48,872 nt of DNA from Clostridia bacterium (GCA_022794615.1 JAAWFD010000010.1:1-48872), one strand, 5' to 3'; counted from the first letter of the stretch, positions 28,579 through 37,699 are shown. Made by a program: numbers and translations. Notes: generated by a model not told the origin, from the sequence alone.

Positions 28579-30018
28579 ATGACAAGGAATTATTATGAAG
28601 TAATAATAGGACTAGAAGTACATGCAGAATTATCAACAAAAACGAAAATATTCTGCAGTTGTAAAACAGCATTTGGAGGAGCACCAAACACACAAACTTG
28701 TCCAATATGTATGGCAATGCCAGGAACATTACCAGTATTAAATGAAAAGGTAGTAGAATATGCTGTAAAAGCAGGACTTGCAACAAATTGCAAAATATCA
28801 AGAGACAGCAAAAATGATAGAAAAAACTATTTCTATCCTGACTTACCAAAAGCATACCAGATATCACAATTTGACAAACCTTTATGCTATGAAGGATATA
28901 TAGACATAGATATGCCAGAAGGAAAAAAGAAGATAGGATTAACAAGAATTCATATAGAAGAAGACTCAGGAAAATTAAATCATGATGACTTAGGTGGAGG
29001 AACATTAGTAGATTTAAATAGAGCGGGAGTACCTTTAATAGAGATAGTATCAGAGCCAGACTTAAGAAGTGCAGAAGAAGTAGAACAATATTTAAGAAAA
29101 CTAAAATCTATATTAGAATATATAGAAGTTTCAGACTGTAAAATGCAAGAAGGATCACTTCGTGCAGATGTAAATGTTTCCGTTCGCAAAAAAGGAGAAA
29201 CTAAATTTGGAACGAGAACAGAAATGAAAAATATGAACTCTTTTAGAAGCATAATAAGAGCTATAGAATATGAAGCACAGAGACAAATTGATGTAATAGA
29301 AGATGGTGGACAAATATATCAAGAAACACTTAGATGGGATGATGTATCAGGAAAAACATTTTCAATGAGAGAAAAAGAAGATGCACAAGATTACAGATAT
29401 TTTCCAGACCCTGATTTAGTTGCAATAAAGCTTTCAGAAGAGTATATTGAAAATATCAAAAATAGTCTTCCAGAATTACCAGAAAGCAGAAAGAAGAGAT
29501 ACTTAGAAGAATATAAGTTATCTGAAAAAGATGCTAAACTTATAACATCTTCAAAATATTTATCAAATTTATTTGAAGAAGCATCAAAAATTTCAGGAAA
29601 CAGTAAAGCTGTAAACAATTGGATTATTTCAGATATATCTAGAATTTTGAACGAAACAGAAACTGAGCCAAATGAAATACCTTTTGATAGTAAACAACTT
29701 GCTAAATTAGTAATGTTAATAGACAATGGGACTATCAGTTCAAGTATTGGTAAGAAGGTTTTAGAAGAATTATTTGAAAATCCAAGAGACCCAGAAAAAA
29801 TTATAGAAGAAAAAGGATGGATTCAAATTTCAGATGAGTCAGCAATAAAAGAAGTAGTCAATAAAATATTAGAAGCTAATCCACAATCTATTGCTGATTA
29901 TAAAGCTGGTAAAGATAGAGCATTAGGATTTTTGGTTGGTCAAGCTATGAAGGAAACCAAAGGTAAAGCTAATCCTCAATTGTTAAATAAAATGTTTTTA
30001 GAACAATTAAATAATTAA
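28579..30018 (+). CDS. gatB: Asp-tRNA(Asn)/Glu-tRNA(Gln) amidotransferase subunit B
   Basis: EVIIGLEVHAELSTKTKIFC, CPICMAMPGTLPVLN, HIEEDSGKL, DYRYFPDPDL. Confidence 0.97.
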   Translation: MTRNYYEVIIGLEVHAELSTKTKIFCSCKTAFGGAPNTQTCPICMAMPGTLPVLNEKVVEYAVKAGLATNCKISRDSKNDRKNYFYPDLPKAYQISQFDKPLCYEGYIDIDMPEGKKKIGLTRIHIEEDSGKLNHDDLGGGTLVDLNRAGVPLIEIVSEPDLRSAEEVEQYLRKLKSILEYIEVSDCKMQEGSLRADVNVSVRKKGETKFGTRTEMKNMNSFRSIIRAIEYEAQRQIDVIEDGGQIYQETLRWDDVSGKTFSMREKEDAQDYRYFPDPDLVAIKLSEEYIENIKNSLPELPESRKKRYLEEYKLSEKDAKLITSSKYLSNLFEEASKISGNSKAVNNWIISDISRILNETETEPNEIPFDSKQLAKLVMLIDNGTISSSIGKKVLEELFENPRDPEKIIEEKGWIQISDESAIKEVVNKILEANPQSIADYKAGKDRALGFLVGQAMKETKGKANPQLLNKMFLEQLNN

Positions 30019-30026
30019 ATAATTTA

Positions 30027-30081
30027 AAAAGAACCAAGTATTTTTTGCAAAATATTAGCAGAATAAACTTAGTTCTTTTTA
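30027..30081 (+). terminator. Terminator after gatB
   Basis: AAAAAGAACCAAGT...ACTTAGTTCTTTTTAATT. Confidence 0.65.
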
Positions 30082-30087
30082 ATTAGT

Positions 30088-30330
30088 CTATCGTAAAATT
30101 ATATCTACTGCATAGCCACAAATAATGAATTCTACTGCAAGAGTTAAACTAAATTTGAAAAGATTAATTCCTATGTCAAAAAATAAAAGATTTGTTGAAA
30201 AATGTAAATATGTAATCAATAATAAACATGAAAAAATAGATAATATAAAACAAAATGCTAATCCATATTTCATGATTTTACTGATTTTTGAGTCTATGCG
30301 TTTAAAATTGTCTATAAATTGTTTAACCAT
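30088..30330 (-). CDS. Small hypothetical membrane protein, two predicted TM segments
   Basis: 80 aa MVKQFIDNFKRIDSKISKIMKYGLAFCFILSIFSCLLLITYL...; RBS GAGGTGA upstream. Confidence 0.65.
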   Translation of the reverse strand: MVKQFIDNFKRIDSKISKIMKYGLAFCFILSIFSCLLLITYLHFSTNLLFFDIGINLFKFSLTLAVEFIICGYAVDIILR

Positions 30331-30433
30331 AATAAAATCACCTCATTAAAATAATTAATATCATATATATGTTAACATAACACTAAGAAACAATCAAATG
30401 AAAATATTGTCAATTGATAAAAGTATGTGTTGT

Positions 30434-30462
30434 AACCAAAGGAAGAATTTTGTCATATTATG
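30434..30462 (+). promoter_or_regulatory. Candidate sporulation (sigma-K/E-like) promoter of cotJABC
   Basis: AACC-N16-CATATTATG, near the sigma-K consensus mACm-N16-CATAnnnTA. Confidence 0.4.
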
Positions 30463-30480
30463 TATAAAGGAGGAAAAATA

Positions 30481-30828
30481 ATGTTAAGTCGTAGATATAG
30501 AAAATGCCATTGCATGAATAACCATGCTCATGTTACTAAAGAGTTAATGGAAGAAAAATGTCAAAATACATGCAATTGTATGGAAAAATATAATAATGAT
30601 TGCGATTGTGGTTACGAAGAAGAATATGATGTTTTTCCAAGTAATCCAATGTTAGCTCAAAGCTATGTTCCTTTTCAATATATGGATCAAACATTTAAAC
30701 CTTGTGTTGGTTTAAAAATGGGGACAATTTTCCCTGAATTAGTTAGCCCTTATGAACCAGGTCAATCTATGGAGGAAATTGCTTATATTGAAAAAACTAA
30801 TAAAATTGGAGAGGGGTGTAATAGATGA
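30481..30828 (+). CDS. cotJA: Spore coat associated protein CotJA
   Basis: CVGLKMGTIFPELVSPYEPGQSMEEIAYIEKT; AGGAGG RBS; followed by cotJB/cotJC. Confidence 0.85.
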   Translation: MLSRRYRKCHCMNNHAHVTKELMEEKCQNTCNCMEKYNNDCDCGYEEEYDVFPSNPMLAQSYVPFQYMDQTFKPCVGLKMGTIFPELVSPYEPGQSMEEIAYIEKTNKIGEGCNR

Positions 30829-31211
30829 TGATAGCAGACAATATGGAAAATAGAAATATGGGATGTTCTTGTGGTAATAACAATAATGATAATATGTGTC
30901 CTTTTAATTCTGATAATATGTCTACTGTATATGTTATGAATAATAATGACTGTGATGAATCTAGAATGGATAGAGAAGAAATGATGAAGCATATTAAGTG
31001 CTATCAATTTGCTATTATTGAACTTGCTTTATATCTTGATACTCATCCAGATGATAGTAAAGCTTTATGCCTTCACAAAAAATATTCTAGAGAATTAAAA
31101 GATTTGACTGATAAATATCAAAAGGTTTATGGTCCTCTTACTATTAATTACCCTTGTAATAAATGGAGATGGCTTGAAGAACCATGGCCTTGGGAAAGGG
31201 GGAATATTTAA
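30825..31211 (+). CDS. cotJB: Spore coat protein CotJB
   Basis: MMKHIKCYQFAIIELALYLDTHPDDSKAL...YGPLTINYPCNKWRWLEEPWPWE. Confidence 0.9.
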   Translation: MMIADNMENRNMGCSCGNNNNDNMCPFNSDNMSTVYVMNNNDCDESRMDREEMMKHIKCYQFAIIELALYLDTHPDDSKALCLHKKYSRELKDLTDKYQKVYGPLTINYPCNKWRWLEEPWPWERGNI

Positions 31212-31810
31212 TGTGGACTTATAATAAAATGCTTGAATATCCTATAAATATTAAGTGTAGAGATTTAAAACTAGCTAAAAATATTATTTCACAATATGGT
31301 GGACCTGATGGAGAACTAGCAGCTTCTCTTAGATATTTATCTCAAAGATTTGGTATGCCTGATCAAAAGTCTAAAGCTATTTTAAATGATATAGGAACAG
31401 AAGAATTAGCACACTTAGAAATGGTAGGAACAATTGTACACCAATTAACAAAAGGAGCGACAATAGAAGAAATAAAAGAAGCAGGGTTAGACCCATATTA
31501 TACAGATCATGGATTAGGGGTATATCCACAAGCAGCAGCAGGATTTCCATTCACAGCATCAGTATTAGCAGTAAAAGGAGACCCAATAGCTGACTTACAA
31601 GAGGATTTAGCAGCAGAACAAAAGGCAAGAGCAACTTATGAAAAACTAATAGATTTAAGTAAAGACAACCCAGATGTAATAGATCCTCTAAAATTCTTAA
31701 GAGAAAGAGAAATAGTACATTTCCAAAGATTTGGAGAAGCACTAAGAGGAGTACAAGATAAATTAGCAGAAAAACAATTCTATATGAACGATATGAATTG
31801 CAAGAATTAA
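31211..31810 (+). CDS. cotJC: CotJC, manganese catalase family spore coat protein
   Basis: MWTYNKMLEYPINIKCRDLKLAKNIISQYGGPDGELAASLRYLSQRFGMPD, GTEELAHLEMVGTIV. Confidence 0.95.
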   Translation: MWTYNKMLEYPINIKCRDLKLAKNIISQYGGPDGELAASLRYLSQRFGMPDQKSKAILNDIGTEELAHLEMVGTIVHQLTKGATIEEIKEAGLDPYYTDHGLGVYPQAAAGFPFTASVLAVKGDPIADLQEDLAAEQKARATYEKLIDLSKDNPDVIDPLKFLREREIVHFQRFGEALRGVQDKLAEKQFYMNDMNCKN

Positions 31811-31820
31811 ATAACCAAAA

Positions 31821-31860
31821 TAGGCAAGAGTTCAAAAATCGAACTTTTGCTTATTTTTTT
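31821..31860 (+). terminator. Terminator after cotJC
   Basis: GGCAAGAGTTC-aaaaatc-GAACTTTTGCTTATTTTTTT. Confidence 0.8.
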
Positions 31861-31953
31861 GTTAAACAAAACACAATCGGATAAAAAATACAACATAACT
31901 TTACAAAATATACCAAAAATGGTATGATTTGGAAGAAGGAAAGAGGAAAAGAA

Positions 31954-33243
31954 ATGGCAAAGAAATATCTAGAAAAAAATGTATTAGATGCATCACTAGA
32001 AAGATTAGAAATAATATTCAAAAACTTTAATAATATATATTTTAGTGTCAGTGGCGGAAAAGATAGTTCAGTAATGGTACAATTAGCAAATATAGTAGCA
32101 AAAAAAATGAACAGAAAATTCGATGTACTATTTATTGATTTAGAAGCACAATATAGAAATACAATAGAGCATGTTGAAGAATTGAAAAGATTATCACAAA
32201 TAAGAGACTTTTATCATATAACATTGCCAATAGCGTTAAGAAATGCTGTATCAGTATTACAACCAAAGTGGATATGTTGGGAAGAAGAAAGCAGTTATTT
32301 ATGGGTAAGAGATATGCCAAAAGATAGTATTAATATAAATAATTGTCCTTTCCAATGGTTTAAAAAAGGAGAGGAATTTGAAGAATTTATAGTACAATTT
32401 GCCAATTGGTATCAAAAAAAATATAAAGGAAAAGTAGCATGTGGTGTAGGAATTAGAACAGATGAAAGTTTAAACAGATTCAGGACAATAGCATTCCAAA
32501 ACAAAAAAATAACATATGAAGATTATAATTGGACAACAAAAGTAAAAATCAGTGAAAGGCATATAGATGCATATAATTTTTATCCAATTTATGATTGGAC
32601 AGCAGAAGACATTTGGGGAGCAGTAAGCCAATTGAATTTAAAATTTAACAATATATATGAACTAATGTATAAAAATGGGGTAAGTATATATGAACAAAGG
32701 CTTTGCCAACCATATGGAGATGACCAAAGAAATGGACTAGACCAGTTTAAAGCATTAGAATATGATACTTGGAGTAGAGTATTAAACAGAGTAAATGGAG
32801 TTAATTTCGGAAATATATACTGCAAAACAACAGCATTAGGAAATATAAAATCATGTAAGCCAGACTTTATGTCTTGGCAAGAATATACAGTGTTTTTATT
32901 AGAGAGCATAGGAATTTATAATGAGGATTTAATGATGCATTATTACAGAAAGATAAAAAAATTTATGATATGGTATAGTTGCAAATATGGAATAGAAATA
33001 AAAGACATTCCAGATATAGCAGACTGCAAATTAGAAAGTCAAAAAAAGGTGATATCATGGAGAAGAATAGCGAGAGCGATAGAAAAAAATGACTTTTATT
33101 TAAGAAGATTATCTTTTGCACAAACTAAAAATGATGATTTAGAATTAATGGAAATGATACATAAATGGGACAACCTATTAAATAAAACAACTCTAACAGA
33201 TGATAAGATTTTACAAAGAATAATTGAAGAAAAATGTGTTTAG
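31954..33243 (+). CDS. PAPS-reductase-family protein, DUF3440/IbrA-like
   Basis: PP-loop FSVSGGKDSSVMVQLAN; GVGIRTDESLNRFRTI; YPIYDWTAEDIWGAV; QRLCQPYGDDQRNGLDQFKALE characteristic of IbrA-like proteins. Confidence 0.85.
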   Translation: MAKKYLEKNVLDASLERLEIIFKNFNNIYFSVSGGKDSSVMVQLANIVAKKMNRKFDVLFIDLEAQYRNTIEHVEELKRLSQIRDFYHITLPIALRNAVSVLQPKWICWEEESSYLWVRDMPKDSININNCPFQWFKKGEEFEEFIVQFANWYQKKYKGKVACGVGIRTDESLNRFRTIAFQNKKITYEDYNWTTKVKISERHIDAYNFYPIYDWTAEDIWGAVSQLNLKFNNIYELMYKNGVSIYEQRLCQPYGDDQRNGLDQFKALEYDTWSRVLNRVNGVNFGNIYCKTTALGNIKSCKPDFMSWQEYTVFLLESIGIYNEDLMMHYYRKIKKFMIWYSCKYGIEIKDIPDIADCKLESQKKVISWRRIARAIEKNDFYLRRLSFAQTKNDDLELMEMIHKWDNLLNKTTLTDDKILQRIIEEKCV

Positions 33244-33254
33244 GAGGAGAAAAT

Positions 33255-33635
33255 ATGGTTATAAAAATGACAAATAAAGATAAAAGATTTTATCAATATA
33301 TGGGAAAGTTTTTTGGGTCAAGAATAATAGAAAAACAAACAAATGATAGAATATATGATGACAACGATAAAGAATGGTATATTTATATAGAAGAAGATAA
33401 AGTAATGGCATTTATATCTATTAGTCATAGGAAAATAAAAAATATATATGCAATAAAAGAAAAATATTTAGAGGAACTATTAAAAGAGATAAAAAACGAA
33501 AATAATATTACATATAGTATTGTAACAAATTCATATGAAGAAATATACAAAAAATGTGGATTTAAAGTTTATAAAGACAATACTTATAAAAATTTTGTAA
33601 CAATATATATGGAAAAAGAACTAGCAATTAAATAG
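33255..33635 (+). CDS. GNAT-like acetyltransferase-fold protein
   Basis: WYIYIEEDKVMAFISISHRKIKNIYAIKEKYLEELLKEIKNENNITYSIVTNSYEEIYKKCGFKVYKDNTYKNFVTIYMEK; AGGAGG RBS. Confidence 0.6.
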   Translation: MVIKMTNKDKRFYQYMGKFFGSRIIEKQTNDRIYDDNDKEWYIYIEEDKVMAFISISHRKIKNIYAIKEKYLEELLKEIKNENNITYSIVTNSYEEIYKKCGFKVYKDNTYKNFVTIYMEKELAIK

Positions 33636-33662
33636 TATAATATCGAAAGGAAAAATGTAGAA

Positions 33663-34220
33663 ATGAATGAAATAGAATTTCCAGTATTAAATGTAAAAAT
33701 GGTAGATATAGATAAAGTAATTGCCAATGATTATAACCCGAATAAGGTAGCACCTCCAGAGATGCAACTATTAAAACATTCTATTGAAGAAGATGGATAT
33801 ACACAACCAATTGTAACATACTATGATAAAAAAAGAGATATTTATATAGTAGTTGATGGATTCCATCGTTATAGATGTGCAAAAGAATATTTTCATTTAA
33901 AACAAATTCCAGTTGTAACAATAGACAAAGATTTAGAAAATCGTATGGCAAGTACAATTAGACATAATAGAGCAAGGGGCACACATCAAATTATAGATAT
34001 GTCAAATATTGTCTTAACATTATCACAAAATGGTTGGAATGAGGCAGATATATCAAAGCACTTAGGAATGGAATTAGATGAAGTAATCAGACTAAAACAA
34101 ATTACAGGATTAAAAGAAGTTTTTTCAAATCACAAATTTAGTAAGTCTTGGGAAGAATACGAAGAAAACACTATTATGCAAAAAATTCACAGCGAATTAT
34201 TAGATTCAAAAGAGAGTTAA
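33663..34220 (+). CDS. ParB/Srx-fold protein, IbrB-like
   Basis: VKMVDIDKVIANDYNPNKV, LLKHSIEEDGYTQPIV, VVDGFHRYRCA, ASTIRHNRARGTHQI. Confidence 0.85.
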   Translation: MNEIEFPVLNVKMVDIDKVIANDYNPNKVAPPEMQLLKHSIEEDGYTQPIVTYYDKKRDIYIVVDGFHRYRCAKEYFHLKQIPVVTIDKDLENRMASTIRHNRARGTHQIIDMSNIVLTLSQNGWNEADISKHLGMELDEVIRLKQITGLKEVFSNHKFSKSWEEYEENTIMQKIHSELLDSKES

Positions 34221-34291
34221 TTAAATAATAAATAAGACAATGTTTGCTAATGAGATAATATTTATACAAACATATATAGAAATGCCTATTT

Positions 34292-34942
34292 TTAAATTTT
34301 AAAAATAGGCATATAAAATACAGGAATTCCGCTGGAATATGGAGCAATATCATATTGCTGAAAGAAAATAGCAATACTATTATAAGAAGTTATATAATAA
34401 TTTTCTAAACTAAAAGTATTTAAAACTAATTCACAGTAATTATCAAAATATTGAGTAGGATTTGTTTGTAACTGGCTTTGTATTTGATTATTAACATTTT
34501 TCAAAATATCAATTATATAATAAGGGTTATTAGGGAATAAGTTAGATAATGGAATGCTTTTTCCAGAACGTAAATCCCAATTTTGTGAAGTTCTAATAGT
34601 ATTACCATGTGCACCGCCAGTAAATTCATAATTATCTTCATAAAGACTGATAATAAAATCATTGTTATAAGTAATTGTATATTCTTGTATTACTTCATAA
34701 ATCATAACAGGATAGCCATGTGCTGTATTGTATTCATATAATTGAATAGCATCTTTAAATAATTGATTAACTATATAATTTTCTAAATTCATAGCTTTTG
34801 ATTTGTTATATTCGTTAAAAATATTGCTACCTAATTTATAATAAGATGAAGTAATTTCAGGATATTCAATTCTATAAGTTAAAATTACTGTATTTTTATA
34901 CTTAAGCTCATTTTTTAATTCTCTTTTTTCTACTTTATTCAT
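34292..34942 (-). CDS. DUF3298/RsiV-like C-terminal domain protein
   Basis: EFTGGAHGNTIRTSQNWDLRSGKSIPLSNLF signature; overlaps the upstream membrane gene. Confidence 0.8.
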   Translation of the reverse strand: MNKVEKRELKNELKYKNTVILTYRIEYPEITSSYYKLGSNIFNEYNKSKAMNLENYIVNQLFKDAIQLYEYNTAHGYPVMIYEVIQEYTITYNNDFIISLYEDNYEFTGGAHGNTIRTSQNWDLRSGKSIPLSNLFPNNPYYIIDILKNVNNQIQSQLQTNPTQYFDNYCELVLNTFSLENYYITSYNSIAIFFQQYDIAPYSSGIPVFYMPIFKI

Positions 34943-34943
34943 A

Positions 34944-35483
34944 TCAAGACCTCCTGACGATACCATATTGATTAGTTACAGGGTCTTGAAAGTAACCTAT
35001 ATGAGGTGGAAAATAAGTAAAAAATACAAAACCCAAAAATAGAGTTATTAAAACTACAAAAGCAATAAAATTGTTACAGTTATGATTTGAAACTAGATTT
35101 TTATAAGCTACACACTCTCCTAATAAAACTGCAACAAAAAAACTACCAATATCTAAAATAGCAATATTTGTTCCTAGTATTCCAGTATAAGTATAAAAAA
35201 ATATAGTTACAAAAGAAAGAGCGGTAATTATACCTAATACTTTAGAGCAAAGATAGTTAGAAGAATATCTTTTTATAAAAAAGTATCCAATAATTGTAGT
35301 AAAAAACATAGGGAAGAAAAGTAATTTTAAATGTTCCCATGTACTTTCATTAACACTACTAAATGTAGCAACAAAAGGATTGTAATTTGACCATTCATAT
35401 GTAAAATGCAATAAAGTTCCTAAAACCATTGTAAATACTATAGAAAATAATTGGAACTTTAAAATTTGTTTTTTATTTATCAT
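34944..35483 (-). CDS. Hypothetical integral membrane protein, possibly DUF6512-like
   Basis: Several TM segments; NESTWEHLKLLFFPMFFTTIIGYFFI motif. Confidence 0.7.
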   Translation of the reverse strand: MINKKQILKFQLFSIVFTMVLGTLLHFTYEWSNYNPFVATFSSVNESTWEHLKLLFFPMFFTTIIGYFFIKRYSSNYLCSKVLGIITALSFVTIFFYTYTGILGTNIAILDIGSFFVAVLLGECVAYKNLVSNHNCNNFIAFVVLITLFLGFVFFTYFPPHIGYFQDPVTNQYGIVRRS

Positions 35484-35568
35484 ATAAAACCTCCACTTAA
35501 CTAATTATATGCAAATATTTCTAAAAAAGAGATACAAAATGGCATATGAAAAAGAGGCAAATAACAAC

Positions 35569-35706
35569 TCATGTTTTATTTTCCCCTTTATTTTTAAAAT
35601 ATGCACAATCAGAACTATAAGATAGAGTTGAATTAATGATAACTTCATAACAACACTTTCCATCTTTCTGAAAAATGCAATTAGAAGAACAGTTAATATT
35701 AGTCAA
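35569..35706 (-). CDS. 45-aa cysteine-rich small protein
   Basis: TTG start: MTNINCSSNCIFQKDGKCCYEVIINSTLSYSSDCAYFKNKGENKT*; RBS AGGTGA 6-7 nt upstream; absent from ORF track. Confidence 0.7.
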   Translation of the reverse strand: MTNINCSSNCIFQKDGKCCYEVIINSTLSYSSDCAYFKNKGENKT

Positions 35707-35768
35707 GAAAATCACCTAAAAATAGTATCTCTAAAGATAAGAATAATATACTAAACTTGCAAAATTTA

Positions 35769-36431
35769 TTATTGATTTTTTAGATAATAATTACAAAATT
35801 TATTAACAGAGCAATCAGAACACCTAGGACTCCTAGCAATACAAGTATTTCTACCATGCCAAACAAGTAAATGATTAACATCTTTTAAATCATTTCTATC
35901 AAATATTTTTAATAAATCTTGTTCAATTTTTTCAGGAAGTAGTTCTGAAGATAAACCAATCAAATTAGAAATTCTTTTAGCATGGGTATCTACAGCAATA
36001 CCTTGAGCCATACCAAAGACTTCAAGCATAACAACATTAGCACTTTTTCTACCGACACCAGGAAGAGACATAAGCTCATCCATAGTTTGAGGAACAATGC
36101 CATTAAATCTATTTAAAACTTCTTTAGCACATAATTTTATATTAGTAGCTTTATTTTTATAAAATCCACATGAATGAACTAAAGATTCTAGTTCACTAAT
36201 ATCTATATTAGCAAAATCTTCAATAGTTTTACATCTTTCAAATAATGCAGGGGTAACTTTATTAACTCTTTCATCAGTACATTGTGCAGAAAGCATAACA
36301 GCTACTACCATTTGAAAAGGTGTTGTAAAGTCTAAACTACATGTTGCATCTGGATATGTTTTTCTTAATATTTCAATTAATTCTTTTGCTTTTTCCTTAT
36401 TTAATTTTATATGTTTTATTTTTGTTGCCAT
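35769..36431 (-). CDS. nth: Endonuclease III
   Basis: HhH LPGVGRKSANVVMLEVFG, VDTHAKRISN, CxxxxxxCxxCxxxxxC cluster (CIARSPRCSDCSVNKFC). Confidence 0.96.
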   Translation of the reverse strand: MATKIKHIKLNKEKAKELIEILRKTYPDATCSLDFTTPFQMVVAVMLSAQCTDERVNKVTPALFERCKTIEDFANIDISELESLVHSCGFYKNKATNIKLCAKEVLNRFNGIVPQTMDELMSLPGVGRKSANVVMLEVFGMAQGIAVDTHAKRISNLIGLSSELLPEKIEQDLLKIFDRNDLKDVNHLLVWHGRNTCIARSPRCSDCSVNKFCNYYLKNQ

Positions 36432-36470
36432 TTTTATCACCATAAATATTATACAAAATAAAATTAAAGT

Positions 36471-36566
36471 GTGTCAATGGGGACGTTCTTTTTGACACAT
36501 TGTCTAATTAAAATATAAGAATTAAATGCCAAGAATAGTACAAAGAACGGTTGGTTGTAAACACTT
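36471..36566. repeat. REP-like inverted element upstream of hrcA
   Basis: GTGTCAATGGGGACGTTCTTTTTGACACATTG ... GTACAAAGAACGGTTGGTTGTAAACACTTTG; imperfect inverted arms sharing AAAGTGT and CGTTCTTT. Confidence 0.6.
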
Positions 36567-36599
36567 TGAGATTAATAGAAAAAAATTTAGCAGAAGGTA

Positions 36600-36626
36600 T
36601 TGACAAGTGCTAAAAAAGGGTATAAT
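36600..36626 (+). promoter_or_regulatory. Putative promoter of hrcA-grpE-dnaK
   Basis: TTGACA 36600-36605, TATAAT 36621-36626. Confidence 0.7.
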
Positions 36627-36635
36627 ATATATGCG

Positions 36636-36662
36636 TTAGCAGTCAAAAGTAAAGAGTGCTAA
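36636..36662 (+). promoter_or_regulatory. CIRCE element (HrcA operator)
   Basis: TTAGCAGTC-N9-GAGTGCTAA, one mismatch to the TTAGCACTC-N9-GAGTGCTAA consensus. Confidence 0.95.
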
Positions 36663-36694
36663 AAACTCTGGAAAGCCAAGAAAGGAGTTCTAAA

Positions 36695-37699
36695 TTGCTA
36701 GAAGAGAGAAAAAAACAAGTTTTACAAGCAATTATAGAAGAATATATAAATACAGCAGAACCAGTAAGTTCAAATTCATTAGTAGAAGGGTATGGATTAG
36801 AATATAGTAGTGCAACAATTAGAAATGAAATGGCTGAATTAGAAAAAATGGGTTATTTAGATAAACCCCATACATCAAGTGGAAGAGTGCCATCGGAAAA
36901 AGGTTATAGATTTTATGTAGATGAATTGCTAAAAGATGATAATATAAGTATTGAAGAAATAAAATACATAAGTGATAAGTTAGAAACAAAAGTAAATGAA
37001 ATTGAAGACTTAACACAAATAACAGCAAATACAATATCTGAAATAACACATTATACAACAGTATCAATTGGTCCACAAGTTAAAGAACAAAATATTGAAG
37101 AAATCAAGTTTATATTATTAGGAACAAAAATGCTAATGGCAGTAATATTAACAGACAATGGATTAATAAAGGAAACAATAATAAAATTTGATGAAGACAT
37201 TAATGAGAAGCAAGTAGAAACCTTAAATTATATGTTCAACAACAAATTAAAAGGAAAACCTTTAAGTGAAATAAGTGGAAACTTAGAAGATTATTTATAT
37301 GAAGAAATGTCATATAGTGTAAAAGTAATAAAGCCAATAATAGACCAAATAAAAAAGGTAATACAGCAAGAAACAATACATTTAGAAGGGCAGAACAAAG
37401 CTTTCGAATTACCAGAATTTAATAGTTTAGAAATAGCCAAGAATTTTATGAATGTTCTAGACACAAAAGATTTAATGACAGATATGTTAAATACTGGGTT
37501 TGCTCAAGATATTAATGTATATATAGGAGACGAAAACGAAAAAGAAGAACTAAAAGATTTTAGTATTGTAACATTTAAGCATAAGGTAGGAAATAAAGAT
37601 TTAGGGACAATAGGAATAATAGGACCTAAAAGGATGAACTATTCAAAAGTAATTTCAGTAATGAAATATATAAGCAAAAAACTAAACGAAAAAAATTAA
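36695..37699 (+). CDS. hrcA: Heat-inducible transcription repressor HrcA
   Basis: LLEERKKQVLQAIIEEYINTAEPVSSNSLVE...SSATIRNEMAELEKMGYLDKPHTSSGRVPSEKGYRFYVD; TTG start with AAAGGAG RBS. Confidence 0.95.
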   Translation: MLEERKKQVLQAIIEEYINTAEPVSSNSLVEGYGLEYSSATIRNEMAELEKMGYLDKPHTSSGRVPSEKGYRFYVDELLKDDNISIEEIKYISDKLETKVNEIEDLTQITANTISEITHYTTVSIGPQVKEQNIEEIKFILLGTKMLMAVILTDNGLIKETIIKFDEDINEKQVETLNYMFNNKLKGKPLSEISGNLEDYLYEEMSYSVKVIKPIIDQIKKVIQQETIHLEGQNKAFELPEFNSLEIAKNFMNVLDTKDLMTDMLNTGFAQDINVYIGDENEKEELKDFSIVTFKHKVGNKDLGTIGIIGPKRMNYSKVISVMKYISKKLNEKN

